Source: Candidatus Dormiibacterota bacterium
GTDB lineage: Bacteria; Chloroflexota; Dormibacteria; CF-121
NCBI GenBank assembly: GCA_035544955.1
Contig: DASZZN010000045.1
Span: 62,001 to 126,000, forward strand
Direction: 5' to 3'
DNA: 64,000 bases
The position numbers and the translations under genes were made by a program. Of the stretch, positions 33,815-44,433 are shown piece after piece. The notes under the pieces were generated by a model, which saw only the letters and a list, made by a program, of their open reading frames with translations, ran no database searches and was not told the DNA's origin. The first letter of the stretch is position 1, and the number at the start of each line of letters is the position of its first letter.

Positions 33815-34270
33815 GTGCTCGATCCGGCCGAGCACGACCTGGTCCGGCCGTTGCTACGCGAGCTAATGCTGGGCGAGCAACGTCACTACGAGCATCCGCA
33901 GCTGACTGAGAAGGAGATCGAGCACGACGTGGCGAACGCGCCCGCTGCCCGATTCACCGGCGAGAACGTCATCCTGGCGGCCCGCGCCGCAGGCATGGTG
34001 GTGGGTCTTTGCTGGTGCGTGTTCTTCAATCCCGGTACCGGCCTCGAGGCGGAAGTCGCCGAAGTCTACGTCGATCCCGGCTTCCGGTCACAGGGAGTCG
34101 GCCGGAAGCTGCTCCAGCAGGCCGTGGAACTCTTTCGTCGGCGGAACGTCACCTTCGCCGCGGTCTGGACGCGCGAGAACAATCCCCAGGCCGTGCGGGT
34201 CTACGAGGAGGCAGGATTCCGGCGGACCGAGCAGTTGGTCCTTACGTGGCTTCCGCTGCCCGGTCGCTGA
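33815..34270 (+). CDS. GNAT-family N-acetyltransferase
   Basis: A GNAT domain with the acetyl-CoA pyrophosphate loop VYVDPGFRSQGVGRKLL and the later ENNPQAVRVYEEAGFRRTE motif. The substrate is unknown. GTG 33815 (151 aa) is the first ordinary start. The domain appears to begin earlier (EISIAVLDPAEHDL), and the frame stays open back to an ATA at 33779 that overlaps the SPFH stop; a longer product from a rare start is possible. Confidence 0.84.
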   Translation: MLDPAEHDLVRPLLRELMLGEQRHYEHPQLTEKEIEHDVANAPAARFTGENVILAARAAGMVVGLCWCVFFNPGTGLEAEVAEVYVDPGFRSQGVGRKLLQQAVELFRRRNVTFAAVWTRENNPQAVRVYEEAGFRRTEQLVLTWLPLPGR

Positions 34271-34301
34271 AACAGGCGAGCGTAGAATTGGGCTGAGTTC
34301 G

Positions 34302-35483
34302 ATGGCGAGCGAACCTCAATACCTCCCACCCTCACCCGAACCGGCACCCCTGTCGCCCCTGCCGGTGGAGAAGCCCGTCGCGCCACGTCGCCGGGTTGGC
34401 ATCCTCGGGATCGTCGTGATCAGCGCGCTGGTCGGTGCCCTTGCGGGTTCCGCCGCAACGATTCTTGTAGCCCCGCGGTTCATCAAGGTGGCGCCCTCCG
34501 GTGTCGTCACTGGCGGGCCACTGGCCCCCATTACGAACAATCTCACCGAAGAGTCGGCGGTCATCAACGTCGCCGACCAGGATGGGAAGGCGGTCGTGGA
34601 GATCAAGACCACGATCTCGTCGCCGGATCTCTTCGTTCAAACGGAACGGCATGGGATCGGCTCCGGCTTCATCGTCCGCTCCGACGGCTACATCGTGACC
34701 AATAACCATGTCGTCGAAAACGCCCGACAGCTCCAGGTCATCCTGCGTGATGGGGCGAAGAAATTCGATGCGCGGGTCATCGGCACCAGCCCGGAGGACG
34801 ACATCGCGGTCATCAAGGTGGACGCCCAGAACCTGCCGGCGCTGAGCTGGGGCGACTCCAACGCGCTCAAGGTTGGGCAGCTCGCGATCGCGATCGGCAG
34901 CCCACTCGGCCAGCAAAACAGCGTCACGAAGGGCGTCATCAGCGCTCTCCACCGCTTCATCTCGATCCCGAACGCGACGACGGGGCAGGTGGAAAACATC
35001 CTGAACGCCATCCAGACAGACGCCCAGATCAACCCGGGCAATAGCGGAGGTCCGCTACTGAACTCCGCCGGCCAGGTTGTCGGTGTGAACTTTGCGATCG
35101 AGCAGGCCCAGGCCGGCCCCGGCCTTGGCTTCGCCCTCGACGGCAACGCCGCCCGAGACATCGCGAACCAGCTGATCCAGACCGGGCACGTCAACCGGCC
35201 GTTCCTCGGCGTGACCTACAACCAGGTCGACGAGACCACCGCGGCCGCCAATGGGCTGGTGGTCGGTGCCGTGGTCACCGCGATCACGCCCGGGTCGCCT
35301 GCGGACCATGCGGGGATCAAGATCCACGACGTGATCACGAAGGTGAACGACCAGTCCATCGATGATTCCCATCCGCTGGCGGACGTGCTGCGCCAGTACG
35401 CGCCCGGCACCAAGGTCAGCATCACCATCTCGCGCAGCGGCAAGAACCAGACGCTCCAGGTCACGCTCGGAACGCACCCCTGA
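34302..35483 (+). CDS. HtrA/DegP-type serine protease with one PDZ domain
   Basis: A 393-aa S1C protease. It has a Pro-rich cytoplasmic N-terminus, a membrane anchor (about 32-56) and a chymotrypsin-like domain with the full triad: His136 (TNNHVVE), Asp167 (EDDIAV) and Ser248 (NPGNSGGP). One PDZ domain covers about 295-390 (VTAITPGSPADHAGIKIHD). It degrades or refolds damaged exported proteins. TAGAAT lies 13 nt before the ATG (34283-34288). Its TGA overlaps the proposed CTG start of argS. Confidence 0.94.
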   Translation: MASEPQYLPPSPEPAPLSPLPVEKPVAPRRRVGILGIVVISALVGALAGSAATILVAPRFIKVAPSGVVTGGPLAPITNNLTEESAVINVADQDGKAVVEIKTTISSPDLFVQTERHGIGSGFIVRSDGYIVTNNHVVENARQLQVILRDGAKKFDARVIGTSPEDDIAVIKVDAQNLPALSWGDSNALKVGQLAIAIGSPLGQQNSVTKGVISALHRFISIPNATTGQVENILNAIQTDAQINPGNSGGPLLNSAGQVVGVNFAIEQAQAGPGLGFALDGNAARDIANQLIQTGHVNRPFLGVTYNQVDETTAAANGLVVGAVVTAITPGSPADHAGIKIHDVITKVNDQSIDDSHPLADVLRQYAPGTKVSITISRSGKNQTLQVTLGTHP

Positions 35484-37096
35484 TCGCGGCGCCTCCGAAA
35501 TCGCCGTCGTCCATCATCGACCAGTCGGTCCGGCAGGCGGTCAGCTCCATCGGCGGGTGGCCGCCGGACGCGCCGGAGCTACCGGTGGTGCTGGTGGAGC
35601 GCACCCAGAACCCGGCCCACGGCGACTACTCGGTGACGCTGCCGCTCAAGCTCGCCAAGACCCTTCGCCGGCTGCCGATCACCATTGCCAACGAACTCGC
35701 GACCGCCATGGCCCTTTCGCCCTCGTTCGGTCGGACCGCGGTCGCGGCGCCGGGATTCATCAACGTCAGCCTCGAGCCCGCCTGGCTGCAGGCACAGCTT
35801 GCATCCATCGCGGATGCCGGCGAACGGTGGGGGAGAAGTGGGGTCGGGCGCGGCTTACGCGTCCAGGTCGAGTTCGTCAGCGCGAATCCCACCGGACCGC
35901 TGCTCTTCAGCCACGCCCGCGGGGCGGTCGTTGGCGATGTGACGGCGCGAATCCTGGAGGCCTCGGGGTTCGACGTCCAGCGCGAGTACTACCTGAATGA
36001 CAAGGGCAGGCAGATTCGGCTCCTTGGCGAATCCATCCAGGCCCGCATCCTCGATCGACCGGTGCCCGAGGGTGGATACAACGGCGACTACATCGCCGAG
36101 ATCGCCACGGAAGCCACGGCGAAGGCCCTCTCTCCAGAGCCCGAGACCCTGTCGGAGTTCGGCATCGAGTGGGTGCAGGCCCGCATCAAGGAGGACCTGG
36201 CCCGGCTGGATATCCGCCATGACGAGATGTTTCTCGAAAGCGGTCTGTACGACGGATGGGACCGGGACACAATGACGAACCTGGCCTCGCTGGGGCGGAT
36301 CGCTGAGTACGACGGGGCCACCTGGTTCAAGTCCGACAGCGGAAAGGATGAGGTTCTCATCAAACGGGATGGGTACCCCACCTATTTCTGGTCCGACATC
36401 CTCTATCACCGGGACAAGTTCGAGAAGCGCGGCTTCGCCCGGGTCGTCGACGTTTGGGGCGCGGATCACCAGGGACAGGTCGGCCGGGTGAAGGAGGCGC
36501 TTGGCGTTCTCGGGATCGACCCGGCCCGGCTGGCGGTGCTGCTCGTCCAGTTGGTCTCCGTGAAACGCGGAGAAGAAACCGTGCGGATGTCACGACGCGC
36601 CGGTGTGGGCATCTTCCTGAAGGAGATGATCGACGAGGTTGGTCCCGACGCCGTCCGCTACTTTTTCCTGCAGCGCTCGGCGGATGCGCAGATGGAGTTC
36701 GATGTCCAACTGGCGCGGCGTCAGTCCAGCGAGAATCCCGTCTACTACGCGCAGTACGCGCACGCTCGGCTGGCCAATGTGCTGACGTTCGGAGTTAGGG
36801 CGACGGCGGAGCCGGCACTCGCCCGGCTCGACTCCGAATGGGAGCTCGAGCTGATGCGGGTGATGCTGCGCTGGCCCGACGTCGTGCGCGAGGCCGCGGA
36901 GGCCCACGAGCCCCACCGGCTGGCGTTCTTCACCGACGAGCTCGCCGCGGCCATCCATCGCTTCTACAAGAACTGCCGCGTGGTCACCGTGGACGCACCG
37001 CTGACCGCCGCGCGGCTTCTGTTATCCGGCGCGGCCCGTACCACGATTGCCAACGCCCTCGGACTGATGGGCGTCGCCGCGCCCGACCGAATGTAG
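35480..37096 (+). CDS. argS: Arginyl-tRNA synthetase
   Basis: Class I synthetase. The N-terminal add-1 domain includes NPAHGDYSVTLPLKLAK; the catalytic domain has EFVSANPTGPLLFSHARGAVVGD, a second signature RMSRRAG (KMSKS equivalent) and ends in a DALR anticodon-binding domain with LEL-rich helices. Where ArgS usually has H-V-G-H, this protein has L-F-S-H (codons 35903-35914). The first ordinary start (GTG 35585) lies inside the N-terminal domain. The in-frame CTG 35480 overlaps the htrA stop (CTGA) and restores a full 538 aa, so I place the start there. Confidence 0.94.
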   Translation: MIAAPPKSPSSIIDQSVRQAVSSIGGWPPDAPELPVVLVERTQNPAHGDYSVTLPLKLAKTLRRLPITIANELATAMALSPSFGRTAVAAPGFINVSLEPAWLQAQLASIADAGERWGRSGVGRGLRVQVEFVSANPTGPLLFSHARGAVVGDVTARILEASGFDVQREYYLNDKGRQIRLLGESIQARILDRPVPEGGYNGDYIAEIATEATAKALSPEPETLSEFGIEWVQARIKEDLARLDIRHDEMFLESGLYDGWDRDTMTNLASLGRIAEYDGATWFKSDSGKDEVLIKRDGYPTYFWSDILYHRDKFEKRGFARVVDVWGADHQGQVGRVKEALGVLGIDPARLAVLLVQLVSVKRGEETVRMSRRAGVGIFLKEMIDEVGPDAVRYFFLQRSADAQMEFDVQLARRQSSENPVYYAQYAHARLANVLTFGVRATAEPALARLDSEWELELMRVMLRWPDVVREAAEAHEPHRLAFFTDELAAAIHRFYKNCRVVTVDAPLTAARLLLSGAARTTIANALGLMGVAAPDRM

Positions 37097-37099
37097 ACT
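37094..37099 (+). promoter_or_regulatory. -10 element for the MBL-fold gene (leaderless)
   Basis: TAGACT begins with the argS stop codon TAG and lies 8 nt before ATG 37108. Confidence 0.5.
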
Positions 37100-37107
37100 A
37101 CGGGCCG

Positions 37108-37782
37108 ATGGAAATAACGTACTTCGGCCTGAACGCCGTTCGCCTTCGCGGCCGCGAGGCGACCGTGATGATCGATCCCTACGAGCCGAAGCTCGGTCTC
37201 GCGCCGGTTCGGCTGAACGTGCAGATCGTCATCTTCACCCACGAAGATCCGACCCATTTCAGCATGCAGGGACTGGCGGGGGATCCGCACGTCGTGACCG
37301 GTGCCGGCGAGTTCGAGATCAAGGCGGTCGCCATGACCGGCACGCAGACGTACCACGACGCCAAGAAGGGCGCGGAGCGGGGAAAGAACTTCATCTATAC
37401 GGTGGAAATCGACGACCTTCGCATCTGCCATCTTGGTCACCTCGGGCACGGGTTGAGCGAAGACCAGCTGGAGGGGATCGGGAGCAAGATCGATGTGCTG
37501 TTCGTGCCGATCGGTGGCGGCAGCCACATCAACTCCGCGCAGGCAACCGAGATCGTCAACCAGATCGAGCCAAAGCTGGTGGTTCCGATCTCATACAAGC
37601 TCCCGGGCCTGACGCTGCTGGCGCAGAACCTGGAAGGCGTGGAGAAGTTCGCCAAAGAGATGGGCGCGACCGATCTCACGCCGCAGCCGAAGCTGCAACT
37701 CTCGGTGTCGCCCACCGTCGAAGAGACGAAGCTCCTGATCCTCGAGCCGCGCGGCGCAACGGCCTCCGCTGCTGTGGACTAG
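37108..37782 (+). CDS. MBL-fold (UPF0173-like) hydrolase with altered metal motif
   Basis: A 224-aa protein with the small metallo-beta-lactamase fold: ITYFGLNAVRLRG at the N-terminus, IDPYEP, then VIFTHEDPTHF in place of the usual THxHxDH, and CHLGHLGHGLSEDQLEGIGSKIDVLFVPIGG. Metal ligands retained are the first and last His of the motif and the His of CHLGHLGH; the middle His is replaced. The reaction is unknown. TAG stop overlaps that of the convergent GH15 gene through CTAG. Confidence 0.85.
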   Translation: MEITYFGLNAVRLRGREATVMIDPYEPKLGLAPVRLNVQIVIFTHEDPTHFSMQGLAGDPHVVTGAGEFEIKAVAMTGTQTYHDAKKGAERGKNFIYTVEIDDLRICHLGHLGHGLSEDQLEGIGSKIDVLFVPIGGGSHINSAQATEIVNQIEPKLVVPISYKLPGLTLLAQNLEGVEKFAKEMGATDLTPQPKLQLSVSPTVEETKLLILEPRGATASAAVD

Positions 37783-39620
37783 CCCGCGGCTTTCTGGGGC
37801 TCGCGAGTCTGGGCGGCCGCCCGCTCGGCGGCGCGAGCCCGCTCCAAGCGCACCGCGCTGTCGATCACGCCCAGGTGGCTGTAGGCCTGCGGGAAGTTGC
37901 CACGCGGTGCTCCGGAAACCGGGTCATTGCCTTCCGCGAGGAGTCCCAGCGGCGAGGATAGCGCGATCAGCTCGGTCAGCTGGCGCTCGGCGGCGTCGAG
38001 CCGGTTCATCCCAATGAGGCCGTCCACGTACCAGAAGCTGCAGAGGAGAAACGCCGCGCTCAGGTAGCCCTGGTCATCCGCGCAGTCGTAGCGGCGAACA
38101 TAGGGGCCGTTCAGCAGCCGCTGGCTGAGGGTCTCGATGGTGGCGCGCATCCTGGGATCGGTCGCCGGCAGAAACCCCAGCACCGGCATCTGCAGCACCG
38201 CGGCATCCAGGCACTCGTCGTCGTAAGCCTGCGTAAAGGCGCCAATCTTGGGATTCCAGGCACGTAGTTCGATCTCCGCTCGCAGCGCCGCCGCCTGTTG
38301 CTCCCAGACCTCCAGGCGCGACGTGTTGCCGGTCCCCTTCGCCAGCGTGATCGCCCGATCCAACGCGACCCAGCACCACAGCTTGCTGTGGGTGTGATGC
38401 TTGCGCGCGCCCTGGAATTCCCAGATGCCGTTGTCGGGTTCGCGACTCAGCTCCCAGACACCGTCGGCGAGGCGCTCGATCACGTGCCAGAGCTTGGTCG
38501 AGATGAAACCGCCCTTGCGCTGATAGACCGCCATGCAGTCGATCACCGCCCCGAAGACATCGGTCTGTCGCTGCCCGGCAGCACGGTTGCCGATGCGAAC
38601 CGGCCGGGCGCCTTCGTAGCCCGCCAGATGCTCGAGGAACGATTCGGGAAGGTGCGGGTCGCCGTCTACCCGATAGAGGATCTGCATGGCAAAGTCGTGG
38701 TCGTAGGCGCGGTCGCGGATCCAGTTGATGAAGTCGACGGCTTCCTGCTCGAAACCCGCGCGAAAGAGTGCCGCGATGCCGTACGACGCGTCACGCAGCC
38801 AGCAGTAGCGGTAATCCCAGTTGCGATCGCCGCCCGGGTCTTCCGGGATGGACGTAGTCGGGGCGGCGCAGAGCGCACCGGTCGGCGCGTAGGTCAGGAG
38901 CTTGATCACCAGTGAGGAGCGACGGACGGCGTCCTGGAAGGGACCTTGATAAAGACACTGCTCGAGCCAGCCGACCCAGAAGGCCCGCGTGCGCTCGGCG
39001 AGCTCGGTGGCGTCGCTGCTGCTGGGGAACTTTCGGCCGAGGGCGAAGTAGCGCTCGCCGAAGCCCAGCGTGATCCAGACCTGCGGCCCGGGCTCGACCG
39101 TGAAGCGGAAGACGTAGCGGGGCCGGCCGTCGACTTCCTCCACCGTCCCATGAAGCGGGACGGTCGAGGAAAGGATCACCTCCTGCGCGCCGCCCGAGGC
39201 GATGACGATGCCCTCGCGCTCGGCGAAGCTGGTGCGCGCGCGGCCGTAGGCAGGCGCGGGGTCGAGCACGCACTCGACCTCAACCGGGCCACCCCGGGCC
39301 TCGAGGCCGCGGCAGATGCGCTTGAGCGACAGGAAGCGCTCGCCCTCGTTGAAGCAGGGCATGAAGTCGGTCACGACGAGGGTCCCTCCTGCCCGGTGGA
39401 AGGTCGTGGTCAGGATGTTGGTGTCGTGGATGTAGGCTTGCTCGCCCGTGGGCACCGGGTTGACCGGCGCGATGCGGAAGCTGCCCCCACGTTGCTTGTC
39501 GAGGATCGCCGCGAAGATGGAGGGCGAGTCGAACCGTGGGTAGCAGAACCAGTCGACGGCCCCCCCGGTCGAGACCAGGGCCGCGGTTTCGCAATTGCCG
39601 ATCAGTCCGTAGGGATACAC
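37779..39620 (-). CDS. Glycoside hydrolase family 15 (glucoamylase/trehalase-like)
   Basis: A 613-aa GH15 enzyme. The N-terminal beta-sandwich opens with GLIGNCETAALVSTGGAVDWFCYPRFDSPS. The (alpha/alpha)6 barrel shows DRNWDYRYCWLRDASYG, the general acid Glu in PDNGIWEFQGARKHHTHSK and the C-terminal LLAEGNDPVSGAPRGNFPQAYSH. Family members hydrolyse alpha-glucosidic links in starch-like polymers, oligosaccharides or trehalose; there is no signal peptide, so it is probably cytoplasmic. GTG start 6 nt after a minus-strand TAAGGT box. Confidence 0.92.
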   Translation of the reverse strand: MYPYGLIGNCETAALVSTGGAVDWFCYPRFDSPSIFAAILDKQRGGSFRIAPVNPVPTGEQAYIHDTNILTTTFHRAGGTLVVTDFMPCFNEGERFLSLKRICRGLEARGGPVEVECVLDPAPAYGRARTSFAEREGIVIASGGAQEVILSSTVPLHGTVEEVDGRPRYVFRFTVEPGPQVWITLGFGERYFALGRKFPSSSDATELAERTRAFWVGWLEQCLYQGPFQDAVRRSSLVIKLLTYAPTGALCAAPTTSIPEDPGGDRNWDYRYCWLRDASYGIAALFRAGFEQEAVDFINWIRDRAYDHDFAMQILYRVDGDPHLPESFLEHLAGYEGARPVRIGNRAAGQRQTDVFGAVIDCMAVYQRKGGFISTKLWHVIERLADGVWELSREPDNGIWEFQGARKHHTHSKLWCWVALDRAITLAKGTGNTSRLEVWEQQAAALRAEIELRAWNPKIGAFTQAYDDECLDAAVLQMPVLGFLPATDPRMRATIETLSQRLLNGPYVRRYDCADDQGYLSAAFLLCSFWYVDGLIGMNRLDAAERQLTELIALSSPLGLLAEGNDPVSGAPRGNFPQAYSHLGVIDSAVRLERARAAERAAAQTREPQKAAG

Positions 39621-42421
<2,801 letters not shown>

Positions 42422-42427
42422 CCTGGG

Positions 42428-42440
42428 GCACAAATTGTGC
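42428..42440. promoter_or_regulatory. Inverted repeat, candidate operator
   Basis: GCACAAATTGTGC is a perfect inverted repeat (6-bp arms around one A). It lies 17 nt upstream of the -35 element of the M23 peptidase promoter and 7 nt after the glpX stop. A regulator could bind here; none can be named. Confidence 0.4.
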
Positions 42441-42457
42441 AAGCGGTGGTGCGTCGT

Positions 42458-42487
42458 TTGACGCGGGGACCAAAACTGGTCTAGACT
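42458..42487 (+). promoter_or_regulatory. Promoter of the M23 peptidase gene
   Basis: TTGACG (42458-42463), an 18-nt spacer and TAGACT (42482-42487) form the clearest two-box promoter in the window. The spacer holds a second small inverted repeat (ACCA-AAAC-TGGT). The TTG start at 42497 is 9 nt after the -10, again leaderless. Confidence 0.6.
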
Positions 42488-42496
42488 GCCCGGGTT

Positions 42497-43126
42497 TTGG
42501 CGAGGGGAATCCCAAGGCTTGCCGCCCACGGGTGGGCGCTCGCGTGGGCTTTGATCGTGCTGGCTGCGGGGCCGCTCGCATTCCGGCATCCCATCGCCGA
42601 GGTCCACGCCACCAGCGGGAGCGTTACGGTCGCGGCCAGGAGCAGCGTGAGTGAGGCTCCGCTCGGGCCCGGCGGCGAGACCCGCATCCGCGCACAGCGC
42701 GCGCCTGCCGTGCCGGTCGATGACCTGGCACCGCCGGCGGCAATCGCCGAGCTCGTCGCCACTCGTGAACATCTGGTCCGGTTTGTCTGGCCAACTCATG
42801 GCACCATCACCCAGACGTTCTTCGAGTACCACCCAGGGATCGACATCGCCAACGACGTGGGAACGCCGGAGGTTGCCGCCGACGGGGGGCATGTCGTCTT
42901 TGCGGGCTGGGGATCGTATGGGATTTACGTCGAGATCGACCACGGCAACGGGTTCCATACGATCTACGGGCACATGTCGGCGGTAATGGTCAAAACCGGC
43001 CAGGTAGTCACGCAGGGCCAGGAAATCGGGCTGATGGGCGCGACCGGTCGCGCCAGCGGGCCTCACCTGCATTTCGAGATCCGCTTCGAGGGCACTCCGC
43101 AGAACCCGATCGACCTGTTGTCGTAA
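42497..43126 (+). CDS. Exported M23 (LytM-type) peptidase
   Basis: A 209-aa protein with an N-terminal signal or anchor (about 8-30: GWALAWALIVLAAGPLAF), a linker, and a LytM domain with both zinc motifs, HPGIDIAND (HxxxD) and HLHFEIR (HxH). Such enzymes cut peptidoglycan cross-bridges, or regulate amidases when degenerate; here the ligands are intact. TTG start is chosen by its position after the -10. A strong hairpin directly follows the stop. Confidence 0.9.
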   Translation: MARGIPRLAAHGWALAWALIVLAAGPLAFRHPIAEVHATSGSVTVAARSSVSEAPLGPGGETRIRAQRAPAVPVDDLAPPAAIAELVATREHLVRFVWPTHGTITQTFFEYHPGIDIANDVGTPEVAADGGHVVFAGWGSYGIYVEIDHGNGFHTIYGHMSAVMVKTGQVVTQGQEIGLMGATGRASGPHLHFEIRFEGTPQNPIDLLS

Positions 43127-43167
43127 TCGGCCGTCAGTCGGGTTACGCTGCCCCTGACGGCGGCCGA
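43127..43167 (+). terminator. Hairpin after the M23 peptidase gene
   Basis: TCGGCC-GTCAG pairs with CTGAC-(GGC bulge)-GGCCGA, 11 bp in total with a 16-nt loop, beginning right after the TAA stop. There is no U-tract, so termination may need Rho or the hairpin may protect the 3' end. Confidence 0.5.
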
Positions 43168-43206
43168 CCTTGATCCACTGAACCCCTTGAACATTAGGTA
43201 CATTCC

Positions 43207-43817
43207 GTGAGTGGTACTAAGGACGCTGGCCGGTCGAAGATGACGGCGGCTGAGCTGATGGCGCTCAAGGCGGAGAGATTGCGCACCGACCCGGTGTACC
43301 GAGCCCAAACGGAGGCCGTGGAAGCGGAGCGTCAGGCTCGCGTGACGGAGCTCCGCCGCGCAGAGCAACCCATCGTGGAAGACCTCAGGAACGTCGGGGT
43401 CGAGGTGAGCTCAGTCTGGGATCTGGTCAACACCGCCGATCCCTATCCGAGGGCCCTGCCGATCCTGCTCAGACACCTGCAGCGTGGCGGATATCCGGAC
43501 AGGGTCATTGAGAGCCTCGGACGGGCGCTGGCAGTGCGACCGTCAGCTTCCGTATGGAACACGCTGCGACAGCTCTACCTGGCCGCTCAGGGCGCGGGGA
43601 GGAGGAGGGCCTGGCCGTCGCCCTCGCTGCGTCGGCCACCCCCGATCACCTTGACCAGCTGATCGCCCTGCTGGACGAGAGTAGTCGCAGCAGCACCCGC
43701 ATCCACTTCCTGCGCCCGATCAAGCGAGTCGGTGGCAAGCGCGGACTCGACGTGCTCACGTCACTGCAGGACGATCCGCTGTTTGGAAAGGAAGCCCGGG
43801 CTCTACTGAAGCGCTGA
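43207..43817 (+). pseudogene. Hypothetical helical-repeat protein, apparently frameshifted
   Basis: The first frame (43207-43662) gives a helical, charged protein that degenerates after about residue 131 into an Arg/Pro/Ser-rich tail. The continuation of a plausible protein is in the frame of 43554-43817: GEEEGLAVALAASATPD...LDVLTSLQDDPLFGKEARALLKR, which resembles a HEAT-like repeat. The switch point falls in the purine run GGGGAGGAGGAGGG at 43596-43609, so one base appears gained or lost there (or was misread). Joined, the product would be about 203 aa. Function unknown. Confidence 0.6.
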
Positions 43818-43911
43818 AACGCGCCGCGTCGGGGGCTGGCTACGAGGTTGAGCGCCCCTGCTAAGGTGGCCGAGATGGACCCTCCGCGTCTTTGGCGCCT
43901 AGAAGCAAACT

Positions 43912-44370
43912 GTGACCGCACTACCGGTTGACCCACCTGCATCCGCTCCACAAGAGCTGCGAGATCTCTGGCCCCTGGTGAGACAGTTCGCTCCCTCCGA
44001 CGATAGGGATCGATCGCGCTTACTTGCCGGCGCTCCATCCGATGCCTTGAAGGATCTCGTCCGCCGAGTGGACGCCGAGGCCTTTCGGACGATTGACTCA
44101 TATCTTGATGAGACGGGCGACGCAGAGGAGGCTGTGCCCTATGGGGATCTAGCGCTGCCATGGAGGCGGGGCAAATCCTTCGCCAGCGCGGAGAAGATGA
44201 GTGACCCCGATGGTCTATCGTCGCGGAGCCAAGATCTATCCGATGTAGCGCGGATGCGGGCAGATCTGGATGCTGGAAGCAGTTTGACGTGCAAAGCCGG
44301 ACTCGAAGGCTCTGGACACGTATTTGACTCGCAGTTGAGTCACTCGTGCGAACCTAATCGACCTGGATGA
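43912..44370 (+). pseudogene. Small hypothetical protein, apparently frameshifted at its 3' end
   Basis: The first 80 residues look like a genuine compact protein (RDLWPLVRQFAPSDDRDRSR, FRTIDSYLDETGDAEEAVP). After GDLA at about 44152 the open frame turns into unlikely sequence with no hydrophobic pattern. One base shift at about 44151-44158 gives AAMEAGQILRQRGEDE and a stop at 44202-44204, a more natural end of about 95 aa. GTG 43912 follows TAGAAG by 6 nt. Unknown function; it neighbours another frameshifted gene. Confidence 0.5.
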
Positions 44371-44420
44371 ACCGACCGCCAAGGTTGACGTCGGTCCGAC
44401 CGTCGGGCTATAAAGGCCGC

Positions 44421-44426
44421 TAACGT
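44421..44426 (+). promoter_or_regulatory. -10 element for the radical SAM gene
   Basis: TAACGT lies 7 nt before GTG 44434. A TATAAA at 44409-44414 is an alternative -10. The stretch 44205-44433, if the frameshift reading is right, is otherwise non-coding; I see nothing else in it. Confidence 0.4.
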
Positions 44427-44433
44427 AGATAGT

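Noticed and set aside
43554-43817. Independent 87-aa gene
   Set aside because: Its first 20 codons overlap the real frame of the preceding gene and look random; better explained as the frameshifted end of the 43207 gene.
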